A DNA stretch of 64,000 bases from JAPOUP01 sp965203255 (GCA_965203255.1 OZ241882.1:2418001-2482000); one strand, 5' to 3'; shown: positions 46,599-56,659, counted from the stretch's first letter. The notes: generated from the sequence alone by a model not told the origin. Translations and numbers: made by a program.

Positions 46599-47573
46599 TC
46601 AGTTCTGTTCCGTGAAACGCACGTGAAGTGCGGTAACCGCCAGGACGATCAGGCCAAAGAGGATCCGCCGTGCGCCTTCTGGCATCTGTAGAAGTGTGAG
46701 CATCGTGCCGAGGACTGTAAGTATCAGCGCTCCCACGATGGCTCCCGCATATGAACCACGCCCTCCAAAGATTGAAGTGCCACCAATCACGGCCGCGGCA
46801 ACGGAGGGGAGCAGGAGGGGATTTGCGAGCGACAGCGATGGAGCCCGAATCATTCCGACATAGAGAAGGCCGGTAACTCCTGCGACAAGAGCCACCAGTG
46901 CGTACAACGCAAGATAGACCTGCCAGTCGCGGACCCCGGACAGACGGGCAGCACGCTCATTGGAACCTAGTGCGAACAGAAGCCGTCCGAATCCGGTGAA
47001 TCGCAGGCCAACCAGGATCAGCGCCGCAAATGGAACGAAGAGGAACAGCCCATTGGGCAGTCCGAAAGTCCGCCCTATTCCAAGCCACTCCAGGAAACCG
47101 GGAATATCTGTACCTGTGGCAATGACAAACCGCTGGTAGACCTGCAGGCAGCCTGTGGCAACCAAACCGGTACCTAGCGTCATGATCAACGGATGGACAC
47201 GGGCCACGCCAATGCCGAAACCATTCACGAGTCCCACGAGCAGCGCCGCGCTCAGTGCAATGCCCACACCCGCTGTCGCTCCAAACAGTGGCGTGACGGT
47301 AGCCACTACGAAGGCTGAGAACGTGGCCACAACACCAGCCGACAGGTCAATGCCGGCCGTCAACATGGTAAGCGTTTGACAGGCGGCCAGCATCGCTAAG
47401 GGAATCGCGAATTTTATGGTGTTTCCGAGCCAGAAGGGGCTGATGATTCCGGGGCGAAGCAGTTCAAGTATACCGGCGAGAACGAACAGCAATGCAACCA
47501 ACGGAATCAGCGGATAGTCGCGCAGCAGCCGTCCGGCCGCCGCGACCGGCGGTTCCCTGACCTGATCGCTCAT
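46599..47573 (-). CDS. ABC sugar transporter permease, RbsC type
   Basis: 324-aa inner-membrane permease with about eight to ten hydrophobic segments. Family features include TLTMLTAGIDLSAGV and AAVIGGTSIFGGRGSYAGAI. It overlaps the preceding permease by ATGA and pairs with it as the channel of a ribose/xylose-type importer. Confidence 0.9.
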   Translation of the reverse strand: MSDQVREPPVAAAGRLLRDYPLIPLVALLFVLAGILELLRPGIISPFWLGNTIKFAIPLAMLAACQTLTMLTAGIDLSAGVVATFSAFVVATVTPLFGATAGVGIALSAALLVGLVNGFGIGVARVHPLIMTLGTGLVATGCLQVYQRFVIATGTDIPGFLEWLGIGRTFGLPNGLFLFVPFAALILVGLRFTGFGRLLFALGSNERAARLSGVRDWQVYLALYALVALVAGVTGLLYVGMIRAPSLSLANPLLLPSVAAAVIGGTSIFGGRGSYAGAIVGALILTVLGTMLTLLQMPEGARRILFGLIVLAVTALHVRFTEQN

Positions 47574-48526
47574 GGCCTTCGGCCTTTCAGCGTCAGCAGG
47601 CCTCCGACCATCACCACAATGACCATGATCGCGCCCTCCACAATTGTGGTGACGTTCGGATCAACCGCCATGAGGGTCAACATCAGGCGAATCAGGCGCA
47701 GGATGAAGACCGCGACAATAGGGCCGAGCAGCCCGCCACGCCCCCCACCGAGAGCAACCCCACCCAGAACTACGGCGGCGACAGAGGCGAGGAGATATGG
47801 ACCGGGCACAGGCTCACCGATGCCGGTAAGCATGGTCAGTGAGAGGCCACCGATAGCCGAGAACAGTCCAGCGACGGCATAGGCGGCAATTCTCGTCTGC
47901 CCCACAGCAACACCCGAGCGGAACGCAGCACGTTCATCTGAGCCGGTCGCATAGATCGACAGGCCAATCCTCGAGCGCTTGATTGGCAGCCAAATGACCG
48001 CGATGCAGACCGCCGAGAGAAACAGGGCCTTCGGCACCCAATCAACGACACCGCCGAGTCCTCCTACCACCGCCGCAGTCAGCCACTCAGCGGCCGCTCC
48101 GCCCGGAGCCTTCAGAATCAGGAGCGCAACCCCTTCCCAGACAAACAGCATCGCAAGCGTCACCACAATGTCCGGAACCTTGGTCAACACGACAAGCGAT
48201 CCGTTAATCGCGCCCATCGCAACGCCGACGAGCAGCGCAAGAATTACCGCTGCTATGGAAGCCGCACCGCTGGTGTGTTCCATGAGAACCGCGGCCGTAA
48301 CGCTCGTAACGGCCATCATTGACGCAACCGAGAGGTCTATTCCGCCCACAATCACGACCACCGCCATTGCGGCAGCAGCGAAGGCGAACGGAAGCGCAGC
48401 GCGGGTCAAGGATTCGATACCGGACGCTCCGAAGTCCGGCTGGACCAGCTTTGTGACGCCTAGCAGCACCGCAAGCAGGGCGATCAAACAGATATTCCAC
48501 GAGTGCCTCTGGATCCGCCGGGTCAT
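47570..48526 (-). CDS. ABC sugar transporter permease, RbsC type
   Basis: 318-aa permease, paralogous to the next one in the operon. VVIVGGIDLSVASMMAV and ASVAAVVLGGVALGGGRGG are the conserved family blocks. It overlaps the ATPase stop upstream and the second permease downstream, so the transporter genes are translationally coupled. Confidence 0.9.
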   Translation of the reverse strand: MTRRIQRHSWNICLIALLAVLLGVTKLVQPDFGASGIESLTRAALPFAFAAAAMAVVVIVGGIDLSVASMMAVTSVTAAVLMEHTSGAASIAAVILALLVGVAMGAINGSLVVLTKVPDIVVTLAMLFVWEGVALLILKAPGGAAAEWLTAAVVGGLGGVVDWVPKALFLSAVCIAVIWLPIKRSRIGLSIYATGSDERAAFRSGVAVGQTRIAAYAVAGLFSAIGGLSLTMLTGIGEPVPGPYLLASVAAVVLGGVALGGGRGGLLGPIVAVFILRLIRLMLTLMAVDPNVTTIVEGAIMVIVVMVGGLLTLKGRRP

Positions 48527-50022
48527 ACCCGTACTCCGTCAGCAGCACGGGATTCCAAGCCATATGCCGCTCGAATTAGCGTGGGCTCATCAATCTCGCC
48601 TGCTGCGAAAGTACCGACGACGCGTCCGCTGAAGATCACCAGCGTGCGATCACAGACAAGTGGCACTTCGTCAAGTTCGGAAGTGTAATATAGGACTGCT
48701 ACGCCCTGTTCGGCCAATCCGCGGACCAGCGGATAGATTTGCCGCTTCGTGCGGACATCGATGCCGCGGGTCGGATCAAACAGAAGCAGCGTCCTGAAGC
48801 CGGCAGCCAGCCACCTCCCTATTGTCACCTTCTGTTGGTTGCCGCCCGACAACCGCCGCACAGCGCCTCGCGCACGGGTATCTATCTGAAGCCGATCGAT
48901 TGCTCCTGCCACTCGGGCCCGGTCCCGACGCAGTCTAAGTGGCCCCCATCCGCCCAAGGGAGCGGAGAACGGTAGCGCGATGTTCTCATGGACCGATCGT
49001 TCCATCAGAAGCGCCTCTGCCCGATCGTCAGGAACGTAGGCCAGTCCCGCGGCGATTGCGTCAGCCGGATGCCGGAAACTCACGGGGGTGCCGTCGACCA
49101 GGATCTCGCCACGATCTGGCCGCAGCAATCCCGAGAGAACTCCGAACAGCTCATCCTGGCCCTGACCTTCCAGCGCCACCAAGCCAAGAACTTCACCGGG
49201 ATAGAGTTCGAAAGAGACATCCGACAGCTTTCCACCCAATGCGACACCTTTGCCCTCGAGCCTCGGCCTGTCTCCGTGACGACCGGTGTAGCCGGACCCG
49301 GGTTCCCGGGCGTCTGGATCAACGCTCGCGCCCAGCATCAATTCCACAACACGGTTCTCAACACCGGGTTCTATCGCCAGGTCACCGACTGTTGCCCCAT
49401 CTCGAAGTACACTCGCGCGATCACAAAGTTCCGCGATTTCCGAGAAACGGTGGCTGATAAAGATCACGCCTCGTCCATCCTCAGCCTGCCTACGGACGAC
49501 CTTCAACGTTTTCTCAACCAGGTCGGTCGGCAGCGCCGCAGTCATTTCATCAAGGAGCAGCACATCCGGACCGCATGCGAGCGCCCGGGCGAGGTCAAGT
49601 ATACGAAGAGTTGCCAGTGGCAGATGTCCGACCATGTCATCGAGACGAAGTCCCTTGAGCCCAAGCTCTTCCATCCAATGCAGGAACGGTTCTACTGGCA
49701 CACCTCCGAGCCGAAGGTTGTCGCGCACGTCCAGGTCAGGAATGAGTGACGGTTCCTGATAGACTGGCACCAACCCGGAGCGCCGGGCCTCAGCTGGAGA
49801 CCCGACATCTGTACTTGAGCCGCGGATGGTGACCTGCCCACCGTCAGGTCGAAGCGCACCGGTCAGTATCTTCACAAAGGTCGACTTGCCTGCACCATTT
49901 GCGCCGACCAAGGCCACGATCTCGCCAGCCCTGACCTTAAGGCTGGCATCGGTCAACGCCTTTACGGAACCAAAGCTCTTCGAAACACCATTGGCATCCA
50001 GAAGCGGTACCGCCTGTACCAT
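48523..50022 (-). CDS. ABC sugar transporter ATP-binding protein, RbsA type
   Basis: 499-aa ATPase with two nucleotide-binding domains. Domain 1: Walker A GANGAGKST and Walker B LLLDEMTAALP, but the signature (LPLATLRILDLARAL) is degenerate. Domain 2 (after about residue 255): full signature LSGGNQQKVTIGRW, and LLLFDPTRGIDV in which Pro follows the Walker B Asp in place of Glu. One canonical and one weak site is common in this family. ATG 50022 begins the alignable sequence; a TTG at 50085 is less likely. Confidence 0.9.
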   Translation of the reverse strand: MVQAVPLLDANGVSKSFGSVKALTDASLKVRAGEIVALVGANGAGKSTFVKILTGALRPDGGQVTIRGSSTDVGSPAEARRSGLVPVYQEPSLIPDLDVRDNLRLGGVPVEPFLHWMEELGLKGLRLDDMVGHLPLATLRILDLARALACGPDVLLLDEMTAALPTDLVEKTLKVVRRQAEDGRGVIFISHRFSEIAELCDRASVLRDGATVGDLAIEPGVENRVVELMLGASVDPDAREPGSGYTGRHGDRPRLEGKGVALGGKLSDVSFELYPGEVLGLVALEGQGQDELFGVLSGLLRPDRGEILVDGTPVSFRHPADAIAAGLAYVPDDRAEALLMERSVHENIALPFSAPLGGWGPLRLRRDRARVAGAIDRLQIDTRARGAVRRLSGGNQQKVTIGRWLAAGFRTLLLFDPTRGIDVRTKRQIYPLVRGLAEQGVAVLYYTSELDEVPLVCDRTLVIFSGRVVGTFAAGEIDEPTLIRAAYGLESRAADGVRV

Positions 50023-50112
50023 GGCCGTCACCGAGTCCTGCGATTCGACGGCTGCGTCCGACAGGCGGCAGGGGCGAACCCCCAACCTGGCGCCGGGGGC
50101 TCGTCGGTCACG

Positions 50113-51138
50113 TCAATCGCCAGGGCCTTCACAGGCGATGATGTCTTCCATCGAATAGGTCGTCCAGCCCGGCACCGAGACCGATACAGGCCACTCAGGA
50201 TCGAGATTGGGACTCTGGGCTGCAGCGATCATCGCACGGCCATCTTCGGAAGTGTTTTCCCACAGGACAGGCTCCACCAGTACTGTGCGATTCCCTGGAG
50301 CGTTGCCGCCAAGGATCTGAAGTGCTAACGTGATCCCGGCCCCACCGACGGAACCTGGATTGGTTACGGCAGCGCCCTTCAGGCCTTCAACATCCTGAAG
50401 CATTGCGACGAAGCCGGCGTTGTCAGCCCCCACGATCGGCACGAGAGGGGCTCCGGACTCCAGGAACGCATCCACGATGACATTGTCGATTCCTGACGTC
50501 CACACACCGTCGAACGGAATTCCAGTGGCAATGAAGTCGAATATCTGCTGTTTGCCCTGGTCCTGCTGCCAACCGGTGAAGACCTCGTGGACAACATTGA
50601 TGTCGGAAAACTCTGCCAGCGCCCGATTGAAGCCATCATGGCGGTCGTTGTCAGCCGAAGTTCCGGCCGCGCCGCGCATATAGACGACGTCGCCCTTACC
50701 GCCCAATTGCTCGAATAGCCACCGCGCACCAAGATAGGCGTATTCAGACTGGTTGTTTGAAAGGATGTAGGCCCCCTCCGCGGTCACGCCCTGATCGACC
50801 GCGACCACGACGATACCCGCATCCATTGCATCCTTGATGGCGGAGTTCAGCGCATCGGGATTGGCGGGGTTAAGCACGATCGCATCAACGCCGGCCTCGA
50901 TCAGATTGCGGATGTCCTCGATCTGTCCCGCTGCGTCCGTGTTTCTGTGCGCAACGACCAACTTCCCGACTTCACCCGAGACCCGGGCCTGCGCCCGCAT
51001 GGCGCAGATCATCTGCTCGCGCCATCCATTGCCCTGAACCGTGTTCGAAACGCCGATCGAATAGCCTTCGGAAAATGCCGCAGGAGCAAGTCCGAGGACA
51101 AGCCCGGCAGTCGCCACTGCTGTCATCAGGTATTTCAT
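50113..51138 (-). CDS. ABC sugar transporter substrate-binding protein, RbsB type
   Basis: 341-aa periplasmic protein of the ribose-type (peripla_BP_4) family. Signal peptide at residues 1-23 (MKYLMTAVATAGLVLGLAPA, cleavage after FSE or nearby). The fold starts YSIGVSNTVQGNGWREQM, with IEAGVDAIVLNPANPDAL and a GADNAGFVAML stretch in the second lobe. The GGGAG ribosome site precedes ATG 51138. It supplies substrate to the permeases at 46599 and 47570. Confidence 0.92.
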   Translation of the reverse strand: MKYLMTAVATAGLVLGLAPAAFSEGYSIGVSNTVQGNGWREQMICAMRAQARVSGEVGKLVVAHRNTDAAGQIEDIRNLIEAGVDAIVLNPANPDALNSAIKDAMDAGIVVVAVDQGVTAEGAYILSNNQSEYAYLGARWLFEQLGGKGDVVYMRGAAGTSADNDRHDGFNRALAEFSDINVVHEVFTGWQQDQGKQQIFDFIATGIPFDGVWTSGIDNVIVDAFLESGAPLVPIVGADNAGFVAMLQDVEGLKGAAVTNPGSVGGAGITLALQILGGNAPGNRTVLVEPVLWENTSEDGRAMIAAAQSPNLDPEWPVSVSVPGWTTYSMEDIIACEGPGD

Positions 51139-51190
51139 ATCAAATTCTCCCTTCTTGATTTCGGTTGAAGTTCCTTGGCCAGTCCCTTCC

Positions 51191-52105
51191 TCATTTCACG
51201 TACGGAGACAGCACATCGCGAGCCAGAAGGAACCCGCGCTTCACCTTCTCGTCGCTTCCCTCGAAAAGCCGGTCCTCGTGCTCAATGATAACTGGTCCGT
51301 CAAAGCCTACCCTATAGAGATCCGAGAAAAATCCGCCCCAGTCGACGTCGCCCAAGCCGCAGAGTCTTGGAACTTGCCAGCCAATACCAACGGACATCAC
51401 GCCGTTTTCGTAGAGCCCGTCGCGGTCGATCATTACATCCTTGGCGTGAACATGCACCATTCTTGGCCCGAATTCCCGAATGAACCGACCCTGATCGATC
51501 ATCTGCCAGACCAGATGCGACGGATCGAAATTCATGCCCACGTCATCGCCCCACTCCTCGAGAATACGACGCCAGATGCGCGGTGAATAGGCAATGTTGT
51601 GACCACCCGGCCACTCGTCCCGACTGAAGAGCATGGGGCAGTTCTCGAAGGCCAGGGTCACGCCGCTGGCGTGGGCATGGGCCATGACATCGCGGAAGAT
51701 CGTCTGTGCGCGGACCCAGTTCTCATCGAGGCTCAGTGTCCGGTCGCCACCCAGAAATGTATTGACCACCCCGACGCCCATGACGCCTGCGGCGGAGATC
51801 ACTTTCTTCAGATGTCCAACCACTTCGGCACGGTGGCTCCCGTCGGCGTGAAGCGGGTTTGGATAATAACCCAGACCGGAGATCACGATCCCCAATTCGG
51901 AAAGTCGCGCCACGATCTCGGCGCCCTGGGTTTCGGTGAGCCCATCGACGTCAATATGGCTTGTTCCCGCATATCGGCGCGCCTCGCCACCTCTGGCAGG
52001 CCAGCAGGCGATTTCAAGTGCTTCCATCCCAACGGAGGCGGTCCAGCCCGCGACCTCCATTAAATCCGAATCCGGGAAGGGGGCGGTCAGAAGACCAAGT
52101 TTCAT
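51191..52105 (-). CDS. sugar phosphate isomerase/epimerase (xylose isomerase-like TIM barrel)
   Basis: 304-aa TIM-barrel enzyme of the IolE/IolI/tagatose epimerase group. Metal ligands are expected at the Glu in TLAFENCPML, the Asp/His in GMNFDPSHLVWQ, the His in VHVHAKDV and the C-terminal Glu in VIIEHEDRLFEG. It would isomerise or dehydrate the keto-sugar made by the neighbouring oxidoreductases. It lies 17 bases after the upstream gene. Confidence 0.88.
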   Translation of the reverse strand: MKLGLLTAPFPDSDLMEVAGWTASVGMEALEIACWPARGGEARRYAGTSHIDVDGLTETQGAEIVARLSELGIVISGLGYYPNPLHADGSHRAEVVGHLKKVISAAGVMGVGVVNTFLGGDRTLSLDENWVRAQTIFRDVMAHAHASGVTLAFENCPMLFSRDEWPGGHNIAYSPRIWRRILEEWGDDVGMNFDPSHLVWQMIDQGRFIREFGPRMVHVHAKDVMIDRDGLYENGVMSVGIGWQVPRLCGLGDVDWGGFFSDLYRVGFDGPVIIEHEDRLFEGSDEKVKRGFLLARDVLSPYVK

Positions 52106-52122
52106 ATTGCGTCTCCTTCGAT

Positions 52123-53277
52123 TCAGGCGTCGGTGATTTCGATCCAGCGACCTTCTCGGGCACTGGCAAGTACCGCATCGCAGAACAGCATCTGGTAGTG
52201 ACCGTCCTCAAAGCTGGCATAGGTCGACCCAGGACGTCGACCACCGGCCAATACATCACCGTAGACCTGTCGGAAGAGAGCAAAGAATGTGTCTGCGAAT
52301 CCCTCAACATGTCCGGGCGGCAGACTGGCCGCCGCTGTCCCGGCAACATTCATAAGTCCGAAGTCCCTCTGGAGTATCTGGTTCGGTGCGTCCCGGTGGC
52401 CGATCCAGAGTTCGTCCGGTGATTCGGAATGCCAGGACGCCGAGGAAGTCGAGCCTGCGACGTCCCACTGCATGGTGTTCTTGCGACCCATACTGATCTG
52501 GCTCGTGGACATCACGCCACGTGCTCCGTTCGGATAACGTAGCAGGATCATGGCTGCATCGTCGGTATCGATCTTTCTTGGCTCTGTCTCTCCACTGGAG
52601 GCGGCGAAGGTCTCGACCGGGCCGACAGGTTTCAGCCGCTCAGGCATGAACGTCCTCAACTCGGCAAACACGGACACCGCCTTGAGTCCGGTGATGAAGC
52701 CGGTAAGGTCCACCCAATGGGTTCCGATGTCGCTAACAGAGCGGAGTTCGCCACCCTGTTCGCTTTCCAGACGCCAGTTCCAGTCGGTCGGCTTGGCCAG
52801 CCAATCCTGATGGCAGAGTCCGCTGACCAGGCGGATTTCGCCCAGCTTGCCGCTCGCAACCATGCCATGCGCGTGCTGGTTGAGGGGATAGAAACGGATA
52901 TTGTAGCAGACGGCGCAGACCTTGCCGCTCGCCGATGCCAGTTCGACCATTTCCTCTGATTGGCGGGCCGTCATCGCGAGGGGTTTTTCGCAGATGACAT
53001 GCTTTCCGGCCTCAAGGACCGCCTTGACCTGCGGGTAATGGGCATGGTTTGGAGATGTCACATGGACGATGTCCACTTCAGGGTCGGCCAGCAACTGATC
53101 GAGGGACGAATATGCCTGGCTCACGCCGATGGCCGCCGCCCTCTCCGCGCTTCGTTCTGGGGAGGAACCAAGAACGCCTTCGACACGGACCCCAAGCCGG
53201 CGCAATGCCCAGACATGAACTGTGCCGATGAATCCTGTGCCGATGACGGCGGCACCGATTTGGTTGAATCCGGTCAT
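52123..53277 (-). CDS. Gfo/Idh/MocA family oxidoreductase
   Basis: 384-aa NAD(P)-dependent sugar dehydrogenase with a canonical Rossmann motif (AAVIGTGFIGTVHVWALRRL), catalytic HVICEKPLAMTARQSEEM, and the Asp/His pair in SDIGTHWVDL. GCGGAGAAT places ATG 53277 at the best spacing; 53283 is the alternative. It follows the SDR by 46 bases and probably performs the first oxidation of the imported sugar or inositol. Confidence 0.88.
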   Translation of the reverse strand: MTGFNQIGAAVIGTGFIGTVHVWALRRLGVRVEGVLGSSPERSAERAAAIGVSQAYSSLDQLLADPEVDIVHVTSPNHAHYPQVKAVLEAGKHVICEKPLAMTARQSEEMVELASASGKVCAVCYNIRFYPLNQHAHGMVASGKLGEIRLVSGLCHQDWLAKPTDWNWRLESEQGGELRSVSDIGTHWVDLTGFITGLKAVSVFAELRTFMPERLKPVGPVETFAASSGETEPRKIDTDDAAMILLRYPNGARGVMSTSQISMGRKNTMQWDVAGSTSSASWHSESPDELWIGHRDAPNQILQRDFGLMNVAGTAAASLPPGHVEGFADTFFALFRQVYGDVLAGGRRPGSTYASFEDGHYQMLFCDAVLASAREGRWIEITDA

Positions 53278-53322
53278 GGCCATATTCTCCGCTTGATCGG
53301 TCGATTTCCACAAGTACGAAGT

Positions 53323-54051
53323 CTAGACAACTGAATATCCTCCGTCCACCTGAAGACAGGTTCCGGTTATGAACGAAGCGGAGGCGGAGGCAAGGAACTG
53401 CACGGCGCCGCTGATATCGTGGGGCACCCCCCACCGCCGCAGTGGGGTGCGCTCGACGATTGCCGTCACAAAGGATGGGTCGGATCGTGCCCGGGCCGAC
53501 TGTTCGGTGACGATGAATCCCGGGGCGACGGCATTGACCCTGATTCCGTCATCGGCCCATGCGATGGCAAGCGATTTTGTCAACTGTTCAACGGCGGCCT
53601 TGCTGGCACCATAGGCGGGGTTGCTCGGGCTTCCGAACCTTGCGTACATCGAGGCGATGTTGATGACGCTTCCACGGCTCGCCCTGAGCTGGCTGTGGAA
53701 TGCTTCCGCGCACCGGAAACTGCCCGTTACATTGACGTCAAGTACCCTCAAAAAGAAGGAAGGCTCCATTTCCTCGCCTCTGGCGGTGATGGCTGCGCAA
53801 TTCACCAGAACGTCAAGCCGGTCCATGCTTTCGGCCAGACCGCGTACGGCGTCGGTATCGGTTACGTCCATCTGGATGTAGGTGAAGCGGTTTCGATCGC
53901 GTTCGGCCGGTTCATCCTCAACACCGGTGATCGACACCGTTGCTCCGGAACTCTGGAATGCACGAGCGATCGCAGCTCCGATGCCAGCACGGCTGGCACC
54001 GATTACGAGCACATTGGCATCCGAATAGTCGAAAGAGACCTCTGCTGGCAC
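53323..54051 (-). CDS. short-chain dehydrogenase/reductase (first gene of sugar cluster)
   Basis: 242-aa SDR with a slightly altered glycine motif (IGASRAGIG instead of TGxxxGIG), LVNCAAITARGEE, catalytic YGASK and the C-terminal DGGYSVV. GGAGGTG overlaps two possible GTG starts (54057 and 54051); 54051 has the better spacing. It opens the nine-gene minus-strand cluster that runs to 44398. Confidence 0.82.
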   Translation of the reverse strand: MPAEVSFDYSDANVLVIGASRAGIGAAIARAFQSSGATVSITGVEDEPAERDRNRFTYIQMDVTDTDAVRGLAESMDRLDVLVNCAAITARGEEMEPSFFLRVLDVNVTGSFRCAEAFHSQLRASRGSVINIASMYARFGSPSNPAYGASKAAVEQLTKSLAIAWADDGIRVNAVAPGFIVTEQSARARSDPSFVTAIVERTPLRRWGVPHDISGAVQFLASASASFITGTCLQVDGGYSVV

Positions 54052-54057
54052 AAGCAC

Positions 54058-55048
54058 CTCCGTCCTGCATCATTGTTCAGGAACCCAGGCTCCGCAATCG
54101 GAATCTCATTCCTCCTTGCCGTTGCCTGAAATCAGAAGGCGCCGTTTGGGCGTTGTGCGATGGATGTGTCAGCTTCCCGAGGCTGATCAAGGGCAACCTC
54201 AACGGGACCGGAAGGAGGAACCGGAGCTGATGGACAGAAACCCGTTTGGGAGGATACTGGAAATTGTGCGCTTGGTGTATGCTGACTGGACTATCCGCAA
54301 CACTGCACGCGATCTGGTCGTGTCTCGGTTTGGCCGCTTCGTCCAGCAGTTCGTCCCGCGCTTCGGTTTCGGGGCGCGGATGTCAATTGGGCCGACAGTA
54401 CATCCCATGTGATGCCGGAATTCAGCCGCAGCGGCCACCAGAGTGCACTATCCGACCTCTCTGGCTTTTGGCAAAAGCCGCTCCCAATTGTCCCGATTGT
54501 GGCCGTTTTTGGCCCGTCTTGGGTGCGGTTCAAATATGGCGGAATGCCATCTCCATCAACATGCTGGCGTCGTTGAACATTCTGTTTGGTGTATTCTTCC
54601 GGAAACTGCAATTCACATATTTCGGCGAGTCGATGTGAAATGATGGTAGAAAGTGGCCGCGAAGTTAACGGATTCGCCTTGCGGATTCACCGTCAATTGT
54701 GCCCACATTCCGGCTGGCTTCTGCTTCCGATCCATATTCCGGGCGAATCACCAAGGTCTCCGATCTATACGGTCATGCGGAACCTTACCACACATGAAAC
54801 ATGCCCTTTGCCACTCTGATTCTTGACACTGTATATCCACCTGATATCCTTTTCCCCGCAATCAAATCCGCGCCCCGCTCTGTCGGATCGCCCGCTGAAT
54901 ACTACAGCCTGAACCCGGCGAAGGGTAGCTCCCTGTGCCTTGGCGAATAGGCGGGGTCACTCCATGCGTGGATTTGATTGCAACGGCCTGGCGCCCGCTA
55001 GGCTGGAATCCAATGGGAGAAACATCATGAACACTCCACGTAAATTTG
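54058..55048. other. region without intact gene upstream of the sugar cluster
   Basis: About 1 kb on which no reading frame resembles a known protein. It should hold the promoter of the minus-strand sugar cluster. Near its end a ribosome site and ATG (55027, MNTPRKF) open a frame that ends within 13 codons in the inverted-repeat element, so a small gene may have been interrupted there. Confidence 0.35.
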
Positions 55049-55148
55049 GGGGATTATATACTTAACTGAACACGCAACAAATTATGGTAATAATGACAGT
55101 TTTGAACAACAACACGTTGTATTCAATTTGGTTAAGTATATAATCCCC
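55049..55148. repeat. 100-bp A+T-rich element with perfect 18-bp inverted ends
   Basis: GGGGATTATATACTTAAC (55049-55066) is exactly repeated in inverse at 55131-55148. The 64 bases between are about two-thirds A+T and encode nothing. This contrasts sharply with the G+C-rich surroundings and looks like a miniature inverted-repeat transposable element. No clear target duplication is visible. Confidence 0.65.
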
Positions 55149-55243
55149 TACGCTTGGGCCGGGGGAGCTCGACCCTCGCCAGCAGTCCGAATCCCGCCAT
55201 TGAGCGTGGCGTGGTGCGGATATGGCAAGAGCGGCAGCCGGAA

Positions 55244-55614
55244 ATGACATTCACGCAAGCCATGAAGACCTGCCATTGGCAAAAATACGCCATATTCAGC
55301 GGGCGGGCATCAAGATCGGAATACGGATACTTCTGTATGTTGCGCTCCTGCTTGCAACGTTCATCGGAGCGTTCGTCAGTGTGGCCGCGCTCCTTGCCTC
55401 GACGGTCTGGGCAGAGGTCTCCATTTGCTTCTGCTCTTGTTGCCATTGGGTATTCCGACCCTAGCCCTATGCCGCCGCCTGCCTGACCGGAACCGAACCG
55501 GCTGGAGGATGCTGCTTGGATCTAGCCCGATCATTGGCTTGCTGTCTGTCTGGCTTTGTTCTTTCTCCCCGGCACCAAAGGCGCGAGCGACTACGGCGAC
55601 CCTCCGTCGTAATG
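55244..55614 (+). pseudogene. DUF805 membrane protein, frameshifted
   Basis: The start MTFTQAMKTCHWQKYAIFSG with GRASRSEYGYF is typical of DUF805 proteins (small inner-membrane proteins of unknown function). The hydrophobic middle (LLLATFIGAFVSVAALLAS, LLLLLPLGIPTLAL) and the RLPDRNRTGWRMLLG loop lie in other frames. The usual C-terminal phrase PGTKGASDYGDPPS ends at TAA 55612-55614 in yet another frame. Two or more frameshifts exclude function. Confidence 0.75.
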
Positions 55615-55623
55615 TGGCCGGGG

Positions 55624-56102
55624 TCACTGGCCGCAGGCGTCGGCGTTCACGCGCAGATATTCGTTGATGAAGAGGTCAAACCGTTCGGACACGGTTTGCA
55701 TGATGGAATCCGCATCGGCGATTCCAAAGGAGGTCGCTGTCCAGGACATTGCCAGAATTTTGACTCCCGAAAGCAAATCCTCCAGCGGTTTAAACAGTTT
55801 CACATGGAGCTGAAGGAATTTCCACCACCCCTGCTAACTACGATGGAAAACATTAGGTCTATGGGGATTGGCTTTGTTCCTTCTACGGTCTTGTAAATCC
55901 GGGCCGCCCGAAGCCTGCTTTCCGCGACGGTCAGTATTCGCGAACTTAGCTCGTCCTGCTCAGGCCTGACTGTCACCGACAGGAACAAGGGGGCGCATTC
56001 GGTCCACAACCCAAACCATTCAGGGTCCCTGACTTCCTCCGCGTTCGCGGCGCCTGCCAACGCGGTGGCCGTGGCGAATGCACGGACAACGGAGGCGGTC
56101 AT
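55624..56102 (-). pseudogene. hypothetical secreted protein, frameshifted
   Basis: From ATG 56102 a signal peptide (VVRAFATATALAGAANA) and about 75 residues containing LFLSVTV and ESRLRAARIY are followed by a frameshift near 55810. After it, FLQLHVKLFKPLEDLLSGVK and ERFDLFINEYLRVNADAC continue in another frame to the stop at 55624-55626. The pattern fits a small exported protein of unknown function seen in alphaproteobacteria. Its start overlaps the small membrane protein upstream (ATGA). Confidence 0.55.
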
Positions 56103-56263
56103 CGCCGAAACCAACGGAGGAACGCCACCAAGACGGCAGCTACCCCCAGGGCGAGAGATGAGCGGGCCGCGTTGCGGTCGGGGAAGAGATGGACCCACAA
56201 GGCAACACCGCATACGATGGCCACCGCCAGGATGGCGGCAGCCTTGACTGGCCGATTATCCAT
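56099..56263 (-). CDS. small two-helix membrane protein
   Basis: 54-aa hypothetical protein from ATG 56263 with two hydrophobic segments (AAAILAVAIVCGVALWVHLF and SSLALGVAAVLVAFL) separated by a short charged turn. Translation is coupled to the secreted-protein pseudogene by an ATGA overlap. No family recognised. With its partner broken, its function may also be lost. Confidence 0.4.
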   Translation of the reverse strand: MDNRPVKAAAILAVAIVCGVALWVHLFPDRNAARSSLALGVAAVLVAFLRWFRR

Positions 56264-56655
56264 CAATGTCAGATAGGCCAGCGGATCAGGAAGCCGCGCA
56301 CGGCGACGACAGCGATCCAGAGCAGGCCCTGACATCAAAGAACTTCCTTGTCGCGCTTTGCCATGTCCGCGCGCAACCGCTCATGGGAAGTGTTCATGCG
56401 TTCCTCCAGCACGCCGACCTGCCGGGCGAGGTCGTGGCTATCCGCCGCTTCGCACATCTATTCAGGATAGTGGCCGGACGGCGGCGCTGCAAGAAAATTG
56501 CGGGAACCGCGGCACGGCGTGAGAAATCGCCCGTGAGCGCCAGAAGCTGTTTCCGGTGTGTAACCCTGTGCAGGTCGATGGTCGATCCCGGCAGGGGCGA
56601 AAACGTATGCCAAGGGGCCTCTCCCCGGTTCAGCGGCCGGTAGGCCGCCCGGCGC
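56264..56655. other. region without recognised gene
   Basis: Short frames on both strands, none family-like. It lies between the small membrane protein and the resolvase remnant. Confidence 0.35.
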
Positions 56656-56659
56656 ATGC

